Assembly: GCA_029204225.1 (NCBI GenBank)
Contig: MU831896.1
Location: 33,786 to 97,785, forward strand
Reading direction: 5' to 3'
Length of the DNA: 64,000 nucleotides
Source: Diphasiastrum complanatum
Lineage: Eukaryota; Streptophyta; Lycopodiopsida; Lycopodiales; Lycopodiaceae
Part shown: positions 45,969 to 57,760 of the stretch, piece after piece
Position numbering within the stretch: the stretch's first letter is position 1
Layout of the letters: every line of letters starts with the position of its first letter
The notes under the pieces: model-generated
Seen by the model: the letters and a program-made list of their open reading frames with translations, nothing else
Databases searched by the model: none
What the model was told of the DNA's origin: nothing
Translations under genes and position numbers: made by a program

Positions 45969-48214
45969 AAGTAGAGATATTCGAACTGCTCGCGAATCCT
46001 GTCTAAAAGGGAAGATGACTAGAGCACCTTTTAGTAAGGATGTTTATAAAGCAAGTAAGGTACTTGAAACTATGCATTCAGATGTTTGTGGACCATTCGG
46101 AGTATTGTCGTTGGGTGATGCACAATACTTCATTACATTTATTGATGACTTCAGCAGGTTCGCTGTGGTATACTTTATTCATACAAAATCTGAAGCTTTC
46201 GAGAAATTCGTTGAGTATACGAATTGGGTTGAGAAGCAGACATAAGCTGAAGCAAATTTGCACAGATCGTAGAGGTGAGTACATTTTCTACGAATTTAAG
46301 GCTTATTGTACTAATCGAGGTATTATGCATACAAAGACTGCATCTTACACACCTCAACACAATGGAATAGCTGAATGAAGGAATCATACACTTATGGAAG
46401 CTGCAAGGTGTATGATGGCTCATGCGAAAGCACCAAAACAGTTGTGGGCAAAAGCAGTGGCTACATCATATTATCTTCATAATCATATTTTGAAATCTCA
46501 AATACCGGATAAAACTCCTCATGAGATATGGTGGATGTTGAAGCCAAATATAGCACATGTTCGGACATTTGGATGCACAGTGTATATGCACATACCAAAT
46601 AAGCTGAGAAAGAAACTCGATGAAAAGACAGAACAAGATTTTCTAGTAGGATTCGAGTTACATTCGTTATATTATCGTGTCTATGTACTCGAAACTGGCA
46701 GATGTTGATGGACCGAATAAATATCGATGGATTCAAGCAATGGATGATGAAATGTCCTCCATGTATAAGAACAATGTATGGACACTTGCACCTATTCCTG
46801 ATGGTAGAAAACCAGTCAAATGCAAGTGGATCTACAAGATCAAAACAGGTCATGATGGAGAAAACATTAGATACAAAGCAAGGTTAGTTGCTAAAGGATT
46901 TTCACAGAAGTATGGAATCGACTACACTGATACTTTCTCATCGGTAGTCAAACATACATCAATTCGCTTGTTATTCACATATGCAGTGGCTCATGATCTG
47001 AAAATCCATATTGTGGATGAGAAGACTGCTTTCTTGCATGCAAAATTGGAAGAAGACTTATTCATGGATCAACCACTTGGTTTTGTAAACCAAGAATATC
47101 CAGAATACGGATGTCACATGAATAAAGGCATTTATGGTCTGAAACAAGCAGCTAGACAATGGTATAGAAAGAAGGACGAAGCACTTTGTTCCTTAGGATT
47201 TGGACCTCTATTTGTTGAATTGAATGTCTATATCAAGCATGTCCAAAATGAAATAATCATTCTAGCTGTTTATGTTGATGACATGCTTATCTTCTCAAGA
47301 AGATATAAGCTGATTTCAAAGGTCAAAAGAGACATTTCTGAAATATTTGAGATCACTAATCTAGGAGAAGCTAAGTCTATTGAGACTTGCAGATCCAAAG
47401 AGACTTTGAAGGTGGTAAGTTGTATCTTCCCCAACAAATGTACACTCAAAAGATCATTGAAGACTTCAACATGCTCAAATGCAAAGGTGTGCATACTCCC
47501 ATGATAATTGGAACAATAGTAAGCAAGGCAGATTGTTTGTAGACTCTCAAAGAAGAGGAACGAATGGCCAAAACACCCTATCATAGGCTAATTGGATCAT
47601 TGTTATATCTGGCAGACAATACCAGGCTTGATATAGCATTCGCAGTATACAGACTGAGCCAATATAATCAGAACCCAGGATCGTTGCATTGGAAGTGGGC
47701 AAAGAGAGTACTACAATATCTCCAAGAAATGAAAGACTATGGACTGTGTTATTTGAAGGAAGCTGGATTTCGCATCTAATCTTACAGTGATGCAAGCTGG
47801 GCATCCATGAAGGATGATAGCAAAAGTATTTCAAGAGGTTGTACTCTAGCATCTGGCACAACCATACTCTGGATAAGCAAGAAGCAAACAGCAGTAGCTC
47901 AATCTTCCTGTGAAGCAAAATATGTAGCAGCAACCAAGATGGCAAACAAACTAATCTGGATCAAACAGTTTTTAGAAGGATCTGATAAATCTATTTCTAA
48001 ATTTTATGGCTTGTTAAAATATAACACCTCAGCAATCTATCTTACGAAAAATCTTGTATTTCACTCAAAAATGAAGCACATAACTATCAAGAATCATGTT
48101 ATTCAGGACTTAGTCAAGAAGAAGATACTGAAGAAAATCTTCATACCTATAGAGGAAATGAAAGCTGATATCTTTACAAAGCCAATCAATAAGGCTTTGT
48201 TCGAGAAGCAGTGA
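45969..48214 (+). pseudogene. copia integrase, reverse transcriptase and RNase H of element B (3' half)
   Basis: It begins just before ESCLKGKMTRAPF (end of the HHCC region), then HSDVCGPFG, FIDDFSRFAVVYF and the glutamate block (DRRGEYIFYEF, split by a frameshift near 46245), with the stop in AE*RNHTLMEAARCMM. A deletion near 46690 joins integrase C-terminus to reverse transcriptase (WIQAMDDEMSSM...CKWIYKIKTGHDG, KGIYGLKQAARQWY, YVDDMLIFS with intact catalytic Asp pair). After further breaks near 47400-47560, RNase H follows (SDASWASMKDDSKS, SSCEAKYVAA) to ADIFTKP and the stop at 48214. This completes the gag/protease half found inverted at 19736-27416. Confidence 0.9.
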
Positions 48215-48256
48215 GGAAGATTGGGGTTAATCCAACTGCCCACTCTGAGAGGGAGT

Positions 48257-49175
48257 TGTAGAACAACTAATCAAACAGATCTTGATTCTACTAACAAAGC
48301 ACACATTTTACTTGACAAAGGATAAGAAACAAATGTGAACTCGAATCATTTTTATTCGTGATCAACCTCGAAGGATTCGCGAACTTTGTCTTGCAATCAG
48401 CTCGAAAGATTCACAAAAGATTCACGAAACAGTTATCTGTAGAAGCTCGTGGCTTTCTTGTTGAAGCTCAAAAGATTCATGAACAAAATCTTGTCACAAA
48501 AATATTTTTTTCTTGTTCAAACCTCAGATGTCGTGAAATTGTCGCGAACAATTCGCAAAATCTTCTAAACTGTGCTTCAGGCTCACCTGTTGCGAAACTA
48601 TCTCAAACAGTTCATGAAATATTCTAGATTCTACTTCAAGCTCAGAGACAATTGTCGCGAATAATTCGCAAACAACGAAGCTGAGATGAAGAGATAGACT
48701 GTTGCAAAATATTTGCTTACTGAAATTATTCGACCCTTGAAAACGAAGCATCTATTTAAATATCAACCATCATAAACGGTTAGATCTACTATTATACAAT
48801 TGAAAGGCCAAATGACTTGTAAATAAAAGGTCAAAAGACCTATCCTATAGCCATACAAATACATGTGCACTACTCGTTGTAATCAACTCATTCAATCAGA
48901 GACACAACATCAAGATAAGATAGCAAGATGTGTATACTGAATCAAATTCAGAATTATAAATTCGTTTTTGATCAACAGTTTCTAATTGTCTAAGATTGTC
49001 TTAAGTTGTCTCTTACTTTCGCACATAATTTCCACACGCATATTCAATTAGAACTAATATTGTTCTATTAGTAAATAGATCAGATACAATCCTGATTGAA
49101 GACACTGATATTAGTTTGATTTATTCGAACTTTAATCGTGTTCTCTGTGGAAGAATAATTACTATTTTTCTTACA
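48257..49175 (+). repeat. 3' LTR of element B (919 bp)
   Basis: It starts tgtagaac after a purine tract (gagaggga) and ends cttaca. It is the same family as the minus-strand LTR at 27595-28502. Confidence 0.92.
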
Positions 49176-49180
49176 CTAAC
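49176..49180. repeat. target-site duplication of element B, second copy
   Basis: CTAAC lies directly outside the 3' LTR. It equals the reverse complement of 28503-28507. Confidence 0.8.
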
Positions 49181-49795
49181 TATAAGTTAAATCAGGGACC
49201 CTTGGAACCTTATAACTGGTATAAAATAATTTTTGGGGAGCCCAAGAGAACCATTAAGGCTAACACCAAGTAGCAGTGTGTTGCTGGCTCTCTTTTGTAA
49301 TCCTTTGGATCCACGGATTTTGAGGCAGTGCTAGCCACCTATGAAGTAGCACCAACCGATTCCTCCCGCCAGACATCTAGCTCATAGAGTCGTCGACGGT
49401 ACATAGTGAGATTGTCATTCCCAACTCATCTCCCGCATCTCATCGTCGAACTCGACAACCATCGTCAGTTGCGCTACCACCCCTCGGTGTCACTCGCATG
49501 ACAGTACATATTCTCCCAACCACTAAAGCTTCCCTAGCCACTGATTCCTCACAAGGGTAGTTTGTAATAATTGGTTTCAACATTCCAATTTTAGTTGCTC
49601 AAAATGCCTCATCCTCACAAACCAGAACTACTTCACCGGGAACTCGGTAGTTTATGAATATGTTCGATGATTATGATCCTCTAGGGGCAGACGAACTATT
49701 TGTAATGCCTCAGAGCCCTGTTGTTACTATCGTATTCAGTTAAGGACATGGAACAGTCCTAATATGGTAGATCGGCCTCCAATATTCAAAATTAT
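49181..49795. other. unassigned DNA
   Basis: No open frame or motif that I recognise. It is somewhat richer in GC than its surroundings around 49330-49500. Confidence 0.4.
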
Positions 49796-50200
49796 TGGTC
49801 ACGCCCAGATTTAATTCCACGTCGAGGCCTGTTTGCAAATAATGATCTTGAAATGACCCAGACACTCTAATTGAGACATATGTAGTAGTGCATGTACGTG
49901 TGACAAATATAGGTAGGAGGAATGCATGAAGAGCTATGACCTATTTATAGTTGACATGCATTGGGATTGCATGGGTTCATGCACAAGATCCTACTCTCTA
50001 TATATTGAGGTAGAGATTATCCCGTCGACGACTTGGTGTAGGTTACCAGTTGAGCTCTTCTCCTCTTGCTATCACATGGCATGGCTTGGGGGCTAGATCC
50101 AGGTGTGATTTAGAATTGGTTGGGTGGTTTTGCTCCGTAGTCTCTCTTATTGTATTATTCCTATCCTCATCTTAGGGGTTTAGGGTTTAGGGTTTTTACA
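49796..50200 (+). repeat. gypsy-type LTR with adjoining primer-binding site
   Basis: It starts tggtcacgcccagattt, similar to the tgtcacgcc start common in plant gypsy LTRs, and ends gtttttaca. TATA-like ctatatatt lies near 50005. The sequence just after it, TTGATACCAGAGCTC (50201-50215), resembles a tRNA-Met type PBS. It is related to the LTR-like block at 61170-61635 (shared agctTGGGG-gctagatcc). Confidence 0.6.
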
Positions 50201-50564
50201 TTGATACCAGAGCTCGACTAAGATGTGGTCTTGGATGGGATGGAGACAAGTTCTACATCAAATCGAAAATGGAATGCACTTTGATTCACATCCCAGATGA
50301 AATGGTATTTTTTCAAGGGAAATTGAGTTTGGATTCACTAATTCATGTGTGAAGCATGCTTTTTAAACTTGGTGGTAGAGTGCTCTTCTCCTTGTTCAAA
50401 TGCAATGTACCAAATTTAACCAATTAGATTGGGTCCAAACTTGACCTCATACACTTAGCTACTTGTTAAAAATAGTAATAACGCTATTTAGAGCTTTATT
50501 GACGTTTATGGAACTAACTCTAAGTTGAGATCTCACTTTGGCCTCCAAAATTGCCAAATAAAAT
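50201..50564 (+). other. PBS and leader-like stretch after the gypsy LTR
   Basis: Apart from the PBS-like start, no coding sequence is visible. It is probably the leader of the truncated element. Confidence 0.4.
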
Positions 50565-51020
50565 GTTGAAACTAGTTGACAATTTTCACACTCTATCTTC
50601 GACTAGTTTTAGCATAGATTTAACCACACTACTTTGATCCATCTTAAGAATGATCTCCAAACTAAGTATAGACCTCCTTTATATGCTTTTGTAGTACTTT
50701 CATAATTGATATAGAGAATAGTGTCCACTTGGGATGCTTCACTATTTCTTACATCAATTTTATATGTCAAGAAGTAACTAGAACATGAAGAACCAAATAG
50801 AATGTAAATGAGATGATTCCTCCATGCTTCCAAGTTTGAACTCTCTAAAAAATTACAGCAAGCAAACAATAAATGTGAGTGATCAACCAATGCTTGCTTG
50901 TATCCTCGCTCTTCATCCTTTCTTGCCATGTCTCCACCATGAAAGTCCATGAATGAGTCTCCATCTCCATCTTGCAATAAGATGTCATCAACACTTGATG
51001 ACTTGATCATGAATGAGTGA
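50565..51020 (-). pseudogene. remnant of a C2-type element carrying the foreign insert
   Basis: The left edge matches the C LTR/RNase H border of C2 (aactagttgacaattttcaca, then ctcttcgactagttt). From about 50630 it aligns with the foreign insert of C2. The minus-strand frame (50609-51010) reads DHSHLLFACCNFLESSNLEA, RNHLIYILFGSSCSS, KIDVRNSEAS, matching C2's DHSHLLFFCCIFPESSELEA, NHLIYILFDSSCSS, KIDVRICEAS. A nine-base length difference keeps frame. Most RNase H codons seen in C2 at 54230-54420 are deleted here. Confidence 0.75.
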
Positions 51021-53561
51021 TTTTATTAGAGATGATGTGGATTAGTGTGGAATTCATTTTTATTTTTTCAAAAGCCTTGGAAAAGTTTCCATTTGAAGTA
51101 GAATGATTTGCATGAATATATCCACTTTTTTTTGTCTAAATCTGTTTTTTGGATTGAACAATTTGCATGAATCCATAATGTTTTGGACAGATTAGATTCG
51201 GATTAGTAGCAGAATGTTTGTTGATAAATTGATGAGGAATCAATTTATCCTGATTGAATAAACTAACTATTGTTGGGAATCTTGAATTTAATGATTGCAT
51301 GTGGAGGATTTAGTTTATTACCAGACTAATCCTCTTGTGTTTTATCCAAACTGAAACATAGAATGGAAATTGTAAGTTGTCTTTTATTTAGAGAAGTAGA
51401 TAAAGACTTGGTGTAAGTGATGCATGTAGATGAACCCTGTGAAATCTTTCTTGGATTGTTGCTTGCTGACTGTAGAAAGAGTTTAGAACTGTAAAACCTA
51501 CAGTAACCCTTTTCCTTGTCTTTGAGACACTGATGCATGTTTATGAACCTTTGTAAAATCTGATTTGGTAGAGGTTGGAACCTCTATTCAGTGCAAAGAG
51601 AAGCTATAGAGGGTCGCAACTATGCAAGCAAGCTTGCTGAAGAAGAGAGAGTAACCTTGGAGAAGAGTAAAACACGAAATTGAACTCATTAGGAAACCTT
51701 TGCTGCTGCTCACCAGCGACTGGTACGCCCATTTGTAAAGCGAGTGGAGCGGCTGATTTGAACTGAAAGGCCTGTACTCATAGTTTTATCTATGATTAGT
51801 GGATTCAGATGTTTTCCACCCTATTGTGAATCCTCACAGAGTCAATCTGCGAGTGAGCTAGGGCCGTAGCGATGTTAGGCATTCATGGTTGTCAAAACCT
51901 CTATTCAAGCTGTTGGAGAAGCATATGGATCTGATAATGCTCGTTTTCTGCTTGAAGTTGGGCGTAGGGAGTAAGGTGGGGTGGCAGATGGCCCATGGAA
52001 GGGCACGATACTGTTTGAGCTCTCCCTCTCTCGTTTTTCCTTCTGGAAAGGTCGCGGCTGGAAGCCTTCCTTGTGTCGATGATGGCGACTGTAATGCCTT
52101 CATTTTCTCTTTCTCAGAAAACCGTATCTGGTTTTGATATGGGTCGTGAGGGGCCACATGTTGAAGACTTGTGGGATGCATGGTAAGGGAGGGCCTAACC
52201 CTCTTGCATGTCTATCATGTTGCATGTCTATAGTTAGTTTACTGAGTAGTGCATGTCGGTAACCTTGGGGTTGCATTGATTTCATAGTTTTTGGAAAGAG
52301 GTTTTGTGCAATTTGTGAGAATGCATGGATATACGTAACAATTTTATGGTTATGTAGCCCGGATCTTTGAAGTCTTTGCAAAAATTATGATGTAATCAAT
52401 GCAACGGTTGATTTGGTTAGTGTGATTTTTGTGAATCAGCCCAAATCAACAAAAAGAATGGAATTGCCATTTTTTTCAAACTTCCATGAACAAGGTTTGT
52501 AGAATTTGGATTAATGGTATTATTCTCCAAGCAAGTACCCATTGCTGGAAGGTCAATTTTTTGGTACTGGGCTATTCACTCATCTAACTCCGGTGTTTTG
52601 GTACTCCCAGTTAATTGAGTTAAATGGTATTTATGGTTCTATCTTTTCGACTCGTTGGAACACCGATGGTTTGTCCTCAATGATTTTGATCATTAGGATT
52701 GGGCAAACTAAAGACTTTGAGATACTTGTTAAAGTGAATTAATGGAATAAAGCTCATAATATTTGGAGGTAGCTCTAAATTCGATAAAAAATAGGTAATT
52801 GAATATCGTAAAAGATGTACCCGGATCCAGATTTTATGGATTTTCCATTAGTTTCAGGCAACTTTAACGAAGTACTACTTAAGGTAGTGTTGTCAAAAGG
52901 GTAGCAGCCTAGCATTTACTTGTGTCAAAGGAGTTTTCGGTACCTTAGCTGTTGAAATTTTTCGGGTGACCAAAAAATCTAAGGGAGGAAGAAAATGAGA
53001 CACCTGAGTAGGTAAATGTGATTGTGTTATGTAATTTGGATTGGTAAATAATCCATGTAAGAAAATTGCATAGCACCGGTTTATTGAATTTATATAAAAT
53101 ATCTATCCCTATTTGTTATTGGAAATTGTCACATGGAACGAGAATGGACACTTGGTTCACATTTGTACTATAAAGAGCCGTATTCCTAAGAGCTGTAACT
53201 CTCAAATGGTAGCAATTCGGGAATGATAGTAGCAGCCAGATGGGTTGTTTTATGTGATTGTAAAACCGTGTACAGATTCTTGTTAAATCACAATTTTGTA
53301 AATGGATTATTGTGAACCATTAGGAACAAATATGGGGGTACTCATGTGCTTGGTGGAATACATATGTGCATATTTGGTATAGGAAATCCAGATGGAGTTT
53401 TTAAGATCTCTGGATTATTGGATATTGCGGTTAAAGATCTTCTTTGAAGGAATGAAATCCTTGTGCCATTTCAAATATAGATATGGAAAGACAACTTCCA
53501 TCACTTATGGTTCTTGGTTATAACTTCTTGGGTTCTTTAGGGGCATCAAGGGACCCTAGTA
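51021..53561. other. 2.5 kb of unassigned DNA
   Basis: Several open frames up to about 107 codons exist (for example 51889-52137 plus, 51858-52181 minus, 52542-52742 plus), but they overlap on both strands and show no domain I know. The right end probably includes part of the LTR of the gypsy element that continues after C2 at 59032. Confidence 0.4.
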
Positions 53562-53566
53562 GGTGC
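53562..53566. repeat. target-site duplication of C2, left copy
   Basis: GGTGC before the LTR, repeated at 59032-59036. Confidence 0.92.
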
Positions 53567-54216
53567 TGTGAAAGATTTCAGATCCTTAAGATCCAATCTA
53601 CTTGAATGATCTTTGGTTAGAAAGAGAAATACACTACCAATCTCACCAATGTAGAAAAATCAGCATCTACACACAATTTGAGATGCAAACACTAATAGAA
53701 CTTGATCAAACTTGAATGAAATGATTATGTACTGTTGCTGTCCATACAAAACCAGCAAGCTACTGTATTTCACACGTGTGGATCTAAAAATAGCAAATAT
53801 AGATCATTCTACAGATAGAATTGCAAGCAATCACCAAGATAGTGCACCAATGGATAGTAAAACCCAAGAGAACCATGTATAAGCATGAAATGAGATAGAG
53901 AAAAGAGAAGATGACTCTCTCCACGAGTTACATCCTTTTATAGCAGGTCCAAACCCTATTTGGCCACTTGGCTTTCCTACCAAAATGCTAACCCTACCAA
54001 TTTTGGGTCTAGATTCAATGTACCCAACTTATTTAGATTGAATCTACTCAAACTCGCATTCTATCTTTTCCACACTTTCAAAAAGTGTTTATTCAAATGA
54101 AATTTAGACTAATGAACCTTGAAAAGTCAACCTCTAAGTCTAAAACAAGTTTTGGCCTCAATATGCCAAATATGAAAATATTGCAAAATGTGATGAAACT
54201 AGTTGAATCTTTCACA
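53567..54216 (-). repeat. 3' LTR of C2
   Basis: It starts TGTGAAAG and ends TTTCACA on the plus strand, 650 bp. The stop codon of the upstream frame overlaps its inner edge (54212-54214). Confidence 0.95.
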
Positions 54217-55207
54217 CTCCCTCTTCAACTAGTTTTAGCATAGACTTTGATAATACTCCAAGTGAAGTCCTATGCTTCATGAAAAAGTCTTTTCCCAATG
54301 CTTTGGTGAAGATATCAGCTACACATTCCCTTGAAAACACATGTTGAAGCTCAACCTCCTTTGCAATGACTCGCTCCCTCACAAAATGATACTGTATCTC
54401 AATATGCTTGCTCCTTGCATAGTTTTTGACAATAGAACTTTGATCCATCATAAGAATGATCTTCTTCCTGAGAATAGACCTTCTTTCAATGATCATGTAA
54501 TTCTCAAAATAGAAACAACCATAATTGATGTAGAGAATAGTGGATGCTTCACAAATTCTTACATCAATTTTACATGTAAAAATGTGACTAGAACATGAAG
54601 AATCAAATAAAATGTAAATGAGATGATTCCACCATGCTTCCAACTCTGAACTCTCTGGAAAAATACAGCAAAAAAACAATAAATGTGAGTGATCAACTTT
54701 TTCTTGCATGTCTCCTCCTCCTTTGTCCTTTGTTGCCATGTATTCACCATGATACTCCATGAATGAGCCTCCATCTTCATCTTGTCTCAAGATACCATCA
54801 TACCTTGATGACTTGACCATGAATGAGTGACATAATGAACCTCCAATAGCTTCATTTCCATCAGCAAAACCAGCCAAGAATGCTAGTACAAATCCAACAT
54901 CAAAACAATGCTCACCAATGTAGCTAGTTTTACCATATCTTGACAATTTGCACACATCCACATGAAATTGCTCAAACATGAGATAGAACAAGTAAAGTAA
55001 ACTTGAACAACACTTCCTTGCTGCTCCTTTGACCTTACTTGAGTCTTCAATATGCTGTAAAAACATATCTATAACACCTTTGCCAATTACCTCTCCTTTG
55101 ATGCTCTTGACTAGCTCCAAATTGCCACCTTCCCTTTTGACTAGTTGAAGCGCTTTGAGATCAAGTTCTTGATCTTCAACTTGATCATCAAAGTCTTGGA
55201 GCAAAAT
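54212..55207 (-). CDS. foreign insert fused to RNase H C-terminus in C2
   Basis: The frame is open for about 330 codons and is the same frame as gag-pol; only one TAA (55208-55210) separates it from the 850-codon upstream frame, and no ATG starts it, so I read it as a continuation rather than a separate gene. The first 240 or so residues (for example QDFDDQVEDQELDLKALQLV, CKLSRYGKTSYIGEHCFDVG, HSHLLFFCCIFPESSELEAW) match no family that I recognise. From about 54425 the frame rejoins RNase H (ARSKHIEIQYHFVRERV, ADIFTKALGKDF) and ends at the LTR. It is probably captured sequence. The opposite strand could be the original sense. Confidence 0.65.
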   Translation of the reverse strand: MLLQDFDDQVEDQELDLKALQLVKREGGNLELVKSIKGEVIGKGVIDMFLQHIEDSSKVKGAARKCCSSLLYLFYLMFEQFHVDVCKLSRYGKTSYIGEHCFDVGFVLAFLAGFADGNEAIGGSLCHSFMVKSSRYDGILRQDEDGGSFMEYHGEYMATKDKGGGDMQEKVDHSHLLFFCCIFPESSELEAWWNHLIYILFDSSCSSHIFTCKIDVRICEASTILYINYGCFYFENYMIIERRSILRKKIILMMDQSSIVKNYARSKHIEIQYHFVRERVIAKEVELQHVFSRECVADIFTKALGKDFFMKHRTSLGVLSKSMLKLVEEGV

Positions 55208-57760
55208 TTATTTTCCAGATCCAATACTTGACTTTACCGCAAGATAACATCCATCCACTTGCATAGCTCCATGTACACAAGAAGATCTTCCAAAAGATGT
55301 CCCACTCTTCATAAGAGATCGATACTCAAGATCCATTGCTTGGATCCACTCCTCTTCTTTCCTTGCTTGATCTACACTTGTAGGCTCATCCAAAGAGGTT
55401 AAGAAAGCAACATAATTTCCAGAAACTACTTGCTTACCCTTTTGATCATATGTGAGCCTTGAAGGTACTTGTCTTTCTCTTGATGTTCTCCTTGGCTTTT
55501 GACTTGATGAAGGTCCATCATCACCACCATCCAAAGTAGGATCCTTCTCATCAACATCAAGAATGTTAGATCCATCTACTTTACCATCAATCATGCTTGA
55601 AGACACCTTTGGAATGTTTCCCTCATAAAAAATGACATCTCTACCAACAATCACTTTGTTAGTAGAAGGAATGTAAACCTTGTAGGCTTTACTCACCTCA
55701 CTATATCCAACAAAAATACCTCTTCTTGAAGATGGATCCTCCTTGGTCCTATCATCAAGAGTAATGTTGACATAGCATGTGCATCCAAAGGTTCTTAGAA
55801 AGTTGACACTCGGCCTCCTCTTGAATAGCATCTCAAAAGGTGTCCTTCCATCCAAAATAGCACTCGGCCACCTATTGCACAAGAAATTGGCACACAACAA
55901 AGCCTGATCCCAAAATGGTTTGTCAAGATTAGCACTTAACCTCATAGCTTTAGCACTTTCACATAAAGTCCTATTCTTCCTTTCAGCCACTCCACTTTGT
56001 TGTGGGGTCCTTGATGTTGTATACTCCCTCTTTATCCCATGCTCATCGCAAAAGGCCTTGAACTTGTTAGATATGTACTCACCAACATTGTCACCTCTCA
56101 AGCACTTGATCTTTGTGGAAAATTGGTTCTCCCTTGCATTCTTGAACTTGACAAAGACATCATACACTTCATCCTTGCTCTTTAGTAGATAGATCCAACA
56201 AAATCTACTAAAATCATCAATGAATGTTACATACATCTTAGCTCCACTATTGCTAATTGTAGTAAATCCATGAATATCCGAATGTACAAGTTGAAAAGGC
56301 TTTGTAGATCTAGAAATAGATCTAGTATAAGGTAGTCTATGTGACTTAGACAAAGCACAAGACTCACAAACATCCTTGTCATTACTTAAGAAACTTGGAA
56401 GACCAATCACAACCTTCTTCCTTGCCATTACCTCCAATGACTTGAAGTTGAGGTGTCCCATCCTTTTGTGCCAAACCTCTTGAATAGAAATTTGCTCCCT
56501 TGCAACACATCCAACTTGGTTAGCAATAACACAAGCGTCAAGTTTGAACAACTTCCCTTGCCTTTTACCTTTTCCAATCAAGACATCCTTCCTTTTGATC
56601 AAACAAGCATCTCTATCAAACTCCATCTTGAGGCCCTTACTTAGCATTTGACTCACACTAAGCAAATTCTTGGTAATAGATGGAATAAACAAGACATCCT
56701 CCAAATGAACATTCCTATTTGTAGAGGGAGAAATAGGAATTGTGCTAATCCCTTCGATTGCACACTCACCATCATTGGCCGTGTAGATCACCCTCTTGTC
56801 ATCTCCATATGCCAACAAAGAAGTGAAGTACTCTTTGTGAAAGGTCATGTGTGAACTTGCTCCACTATCAATCCACCAAGGATCTAGATCTCCATCATTA
56901 GCAAGCATACATGAAGACATCACAAAAGCATCATCATTTGCATCTTGCACATCCAAACCATCCTCATCAAGAGTAAGATTACCTTGCTTGTCTCCTTGAT
57001 CTCTCTTCTTCTTGTAGCACTCACTTGCAAAGTGTCCTTTGATGCCACAATAGAAGCACTTGAGCTTTGATCTATCCTTCTTTTTGCCACTTGAAGAAGC
57101 ATCTACTTGATTTTGCCCTTTAGACCACTTGCTTTTGGTTTTGCCCTTGAATTTGCCCTTTGTGAACATAGCATCCTCTTGAAGTGTCAATGTAGATCCA
57201 CCTCTTGCTTGAAGTCTATATTTCTCATTGATCAAGATCTCTTGAAGATCCATCAAACTTGGCAAAGTCTTTTGAATAGCAATACTTTGAACAATGTTAG
57301 CATGAGCATCCAACAAGCCATTAAGAATCACTTGAATAAGCTCTCCTTCCTTAATGCTTTCATCTATGCAAGCTAACTCATCATTCAATGCTTTCATTCT
57401 CAAAACAAAAGTACTTGGACTTTCTTCATTCTTTTGCAAACAAGAATAGATTTGCCTTCTTAGAGTCAACACTCTAGAAGTAGACTTGGATTCATAAAGC
57501 TTCTTCAATGAATTCCAAGCTTCCAAAGATGATGTGCACTTACCAACTTCCTTGAGAAGTTCATTGGTAACATTCATCTTTATCATGTGTAGAGCCTTCT
57601 TGGCCCTCTTGTCATACCTCAGTTGATCTTGTTGTGTTGCTGTTCTCTCTTCCAAGCCTACAACAATATCCAAAACATCATTCATCTCAAGAAGTGACTC
57701 CATCCTCACTTTCCACAATGAATAGTTACTTGAGGTAAGCCTATCATTGGCTTCCAACAT
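55208..57760 (-). CDS. copia gag-protease-integrase polyprotein of C2
   Basis: The open frame is 850 codons. The family's usual start (MATSIGV, as at 44927) is changed to ACG here, so the first Met is 57758-57760 (MLEANDRL). Gag carries a CCHC knuckle (CFYCGIKGHFASEC), protease WWIDSGASSHM, integrase with HKRMGHLNF and C-x2-C, HSDIHGF, FIDDFSRFCWIYL, RGDNVGEY (normally D-N-G-G-E) and NGVAERKNRT-like text (QSGVAERKNRT). The C-terminal integrase region is complete to EEWIQAMDLEYRSLMK, then about 55.25-55.30 kb it passes into foreign sequence where reverse transcriptase should begin. The long open frame suggests recent activity in trans. Confidence 0.9.
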   Translation of the reverse strand: MLEANDRLTSSNYSLWKVRMESLLEMNDVLDIVVGLEERTATQQDQLRYDKRAKKALHMIKMNVTNELLKEVGKCTSSLEAWNSLKKLYESKSTSRVLTLRRQIYSCLQKNEESPSTFVLRMKALNDELACIDESIKEGELIQVILNGLLDAHANIVQSIAIQKTLPSLMDLQEILINEKYRLQARGGSTLTLQEDAMFTKGKFKGKTKSKWSKGQNQVDASSSGKKKDRSKLKCFYCGIKGHFASECYKKKRDQGDKQGNLTLDEDGLDVQDANDDAFVMSSCMLANDGDLDPWWIDSGASSHMTFHKEYFTSLLAYGDDKRVIYTANDGECAIEGISTIPISPSTNRNVHLEDVLFIPSITKNLLSVSQMLSKGLKMEFDRDACLIKRKDVLIGKGKRQGKLFKLDACVIANQVGCVAREQISIQEVWHKRMGHLNFKSLEVMARKKVVIGLPSFLSNDKDVCESCALSKSHRLPYTRSISRSTKPFQLVHSDIHGFTTISNSGAKMYVTFIDDFSRFCWIYLLKSKDEVYDVFVKFKNARENQFSTKIKCLRGDNVGEYISNKFKAFCDEHGIKREYTTSRTPQQSGVAERKNRTLCESAKAMRLSANLDKPFWDQALLCANFLCNRWPSAILDGRTPFEMLFKRRPSVNFLRTFGCTCYVNITLDDRTKEDPSSRRGIFVGYSEVSKAYKVYIPSTNKVIVGRDVIFYEGNIPKVSSSMIDGKVDGSNILDVDEKDPTLDGGDDGPSSSQKPRRTSRERQVPSRLTYDQKGKQVVSGNYVAFLTSLDEPTSVDQARKEEEWIQAMDLEYRSLMKSGTSFGRSSCVHGAMQVDGCYLAVKSSIGSGK

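Noticed and set aside
50174-50196. Telomere-like GGGTTTAGGGTTTAGGG run
   Set aside because: Only about three units at the end of an LTR; far too short for an interstitial telomere.
51858-52181. 107-codon minus frame overlapping an 82-codon plus frame
   Set aside because: Opposing overlapping frames without any domain; kept as unassigned DNA.
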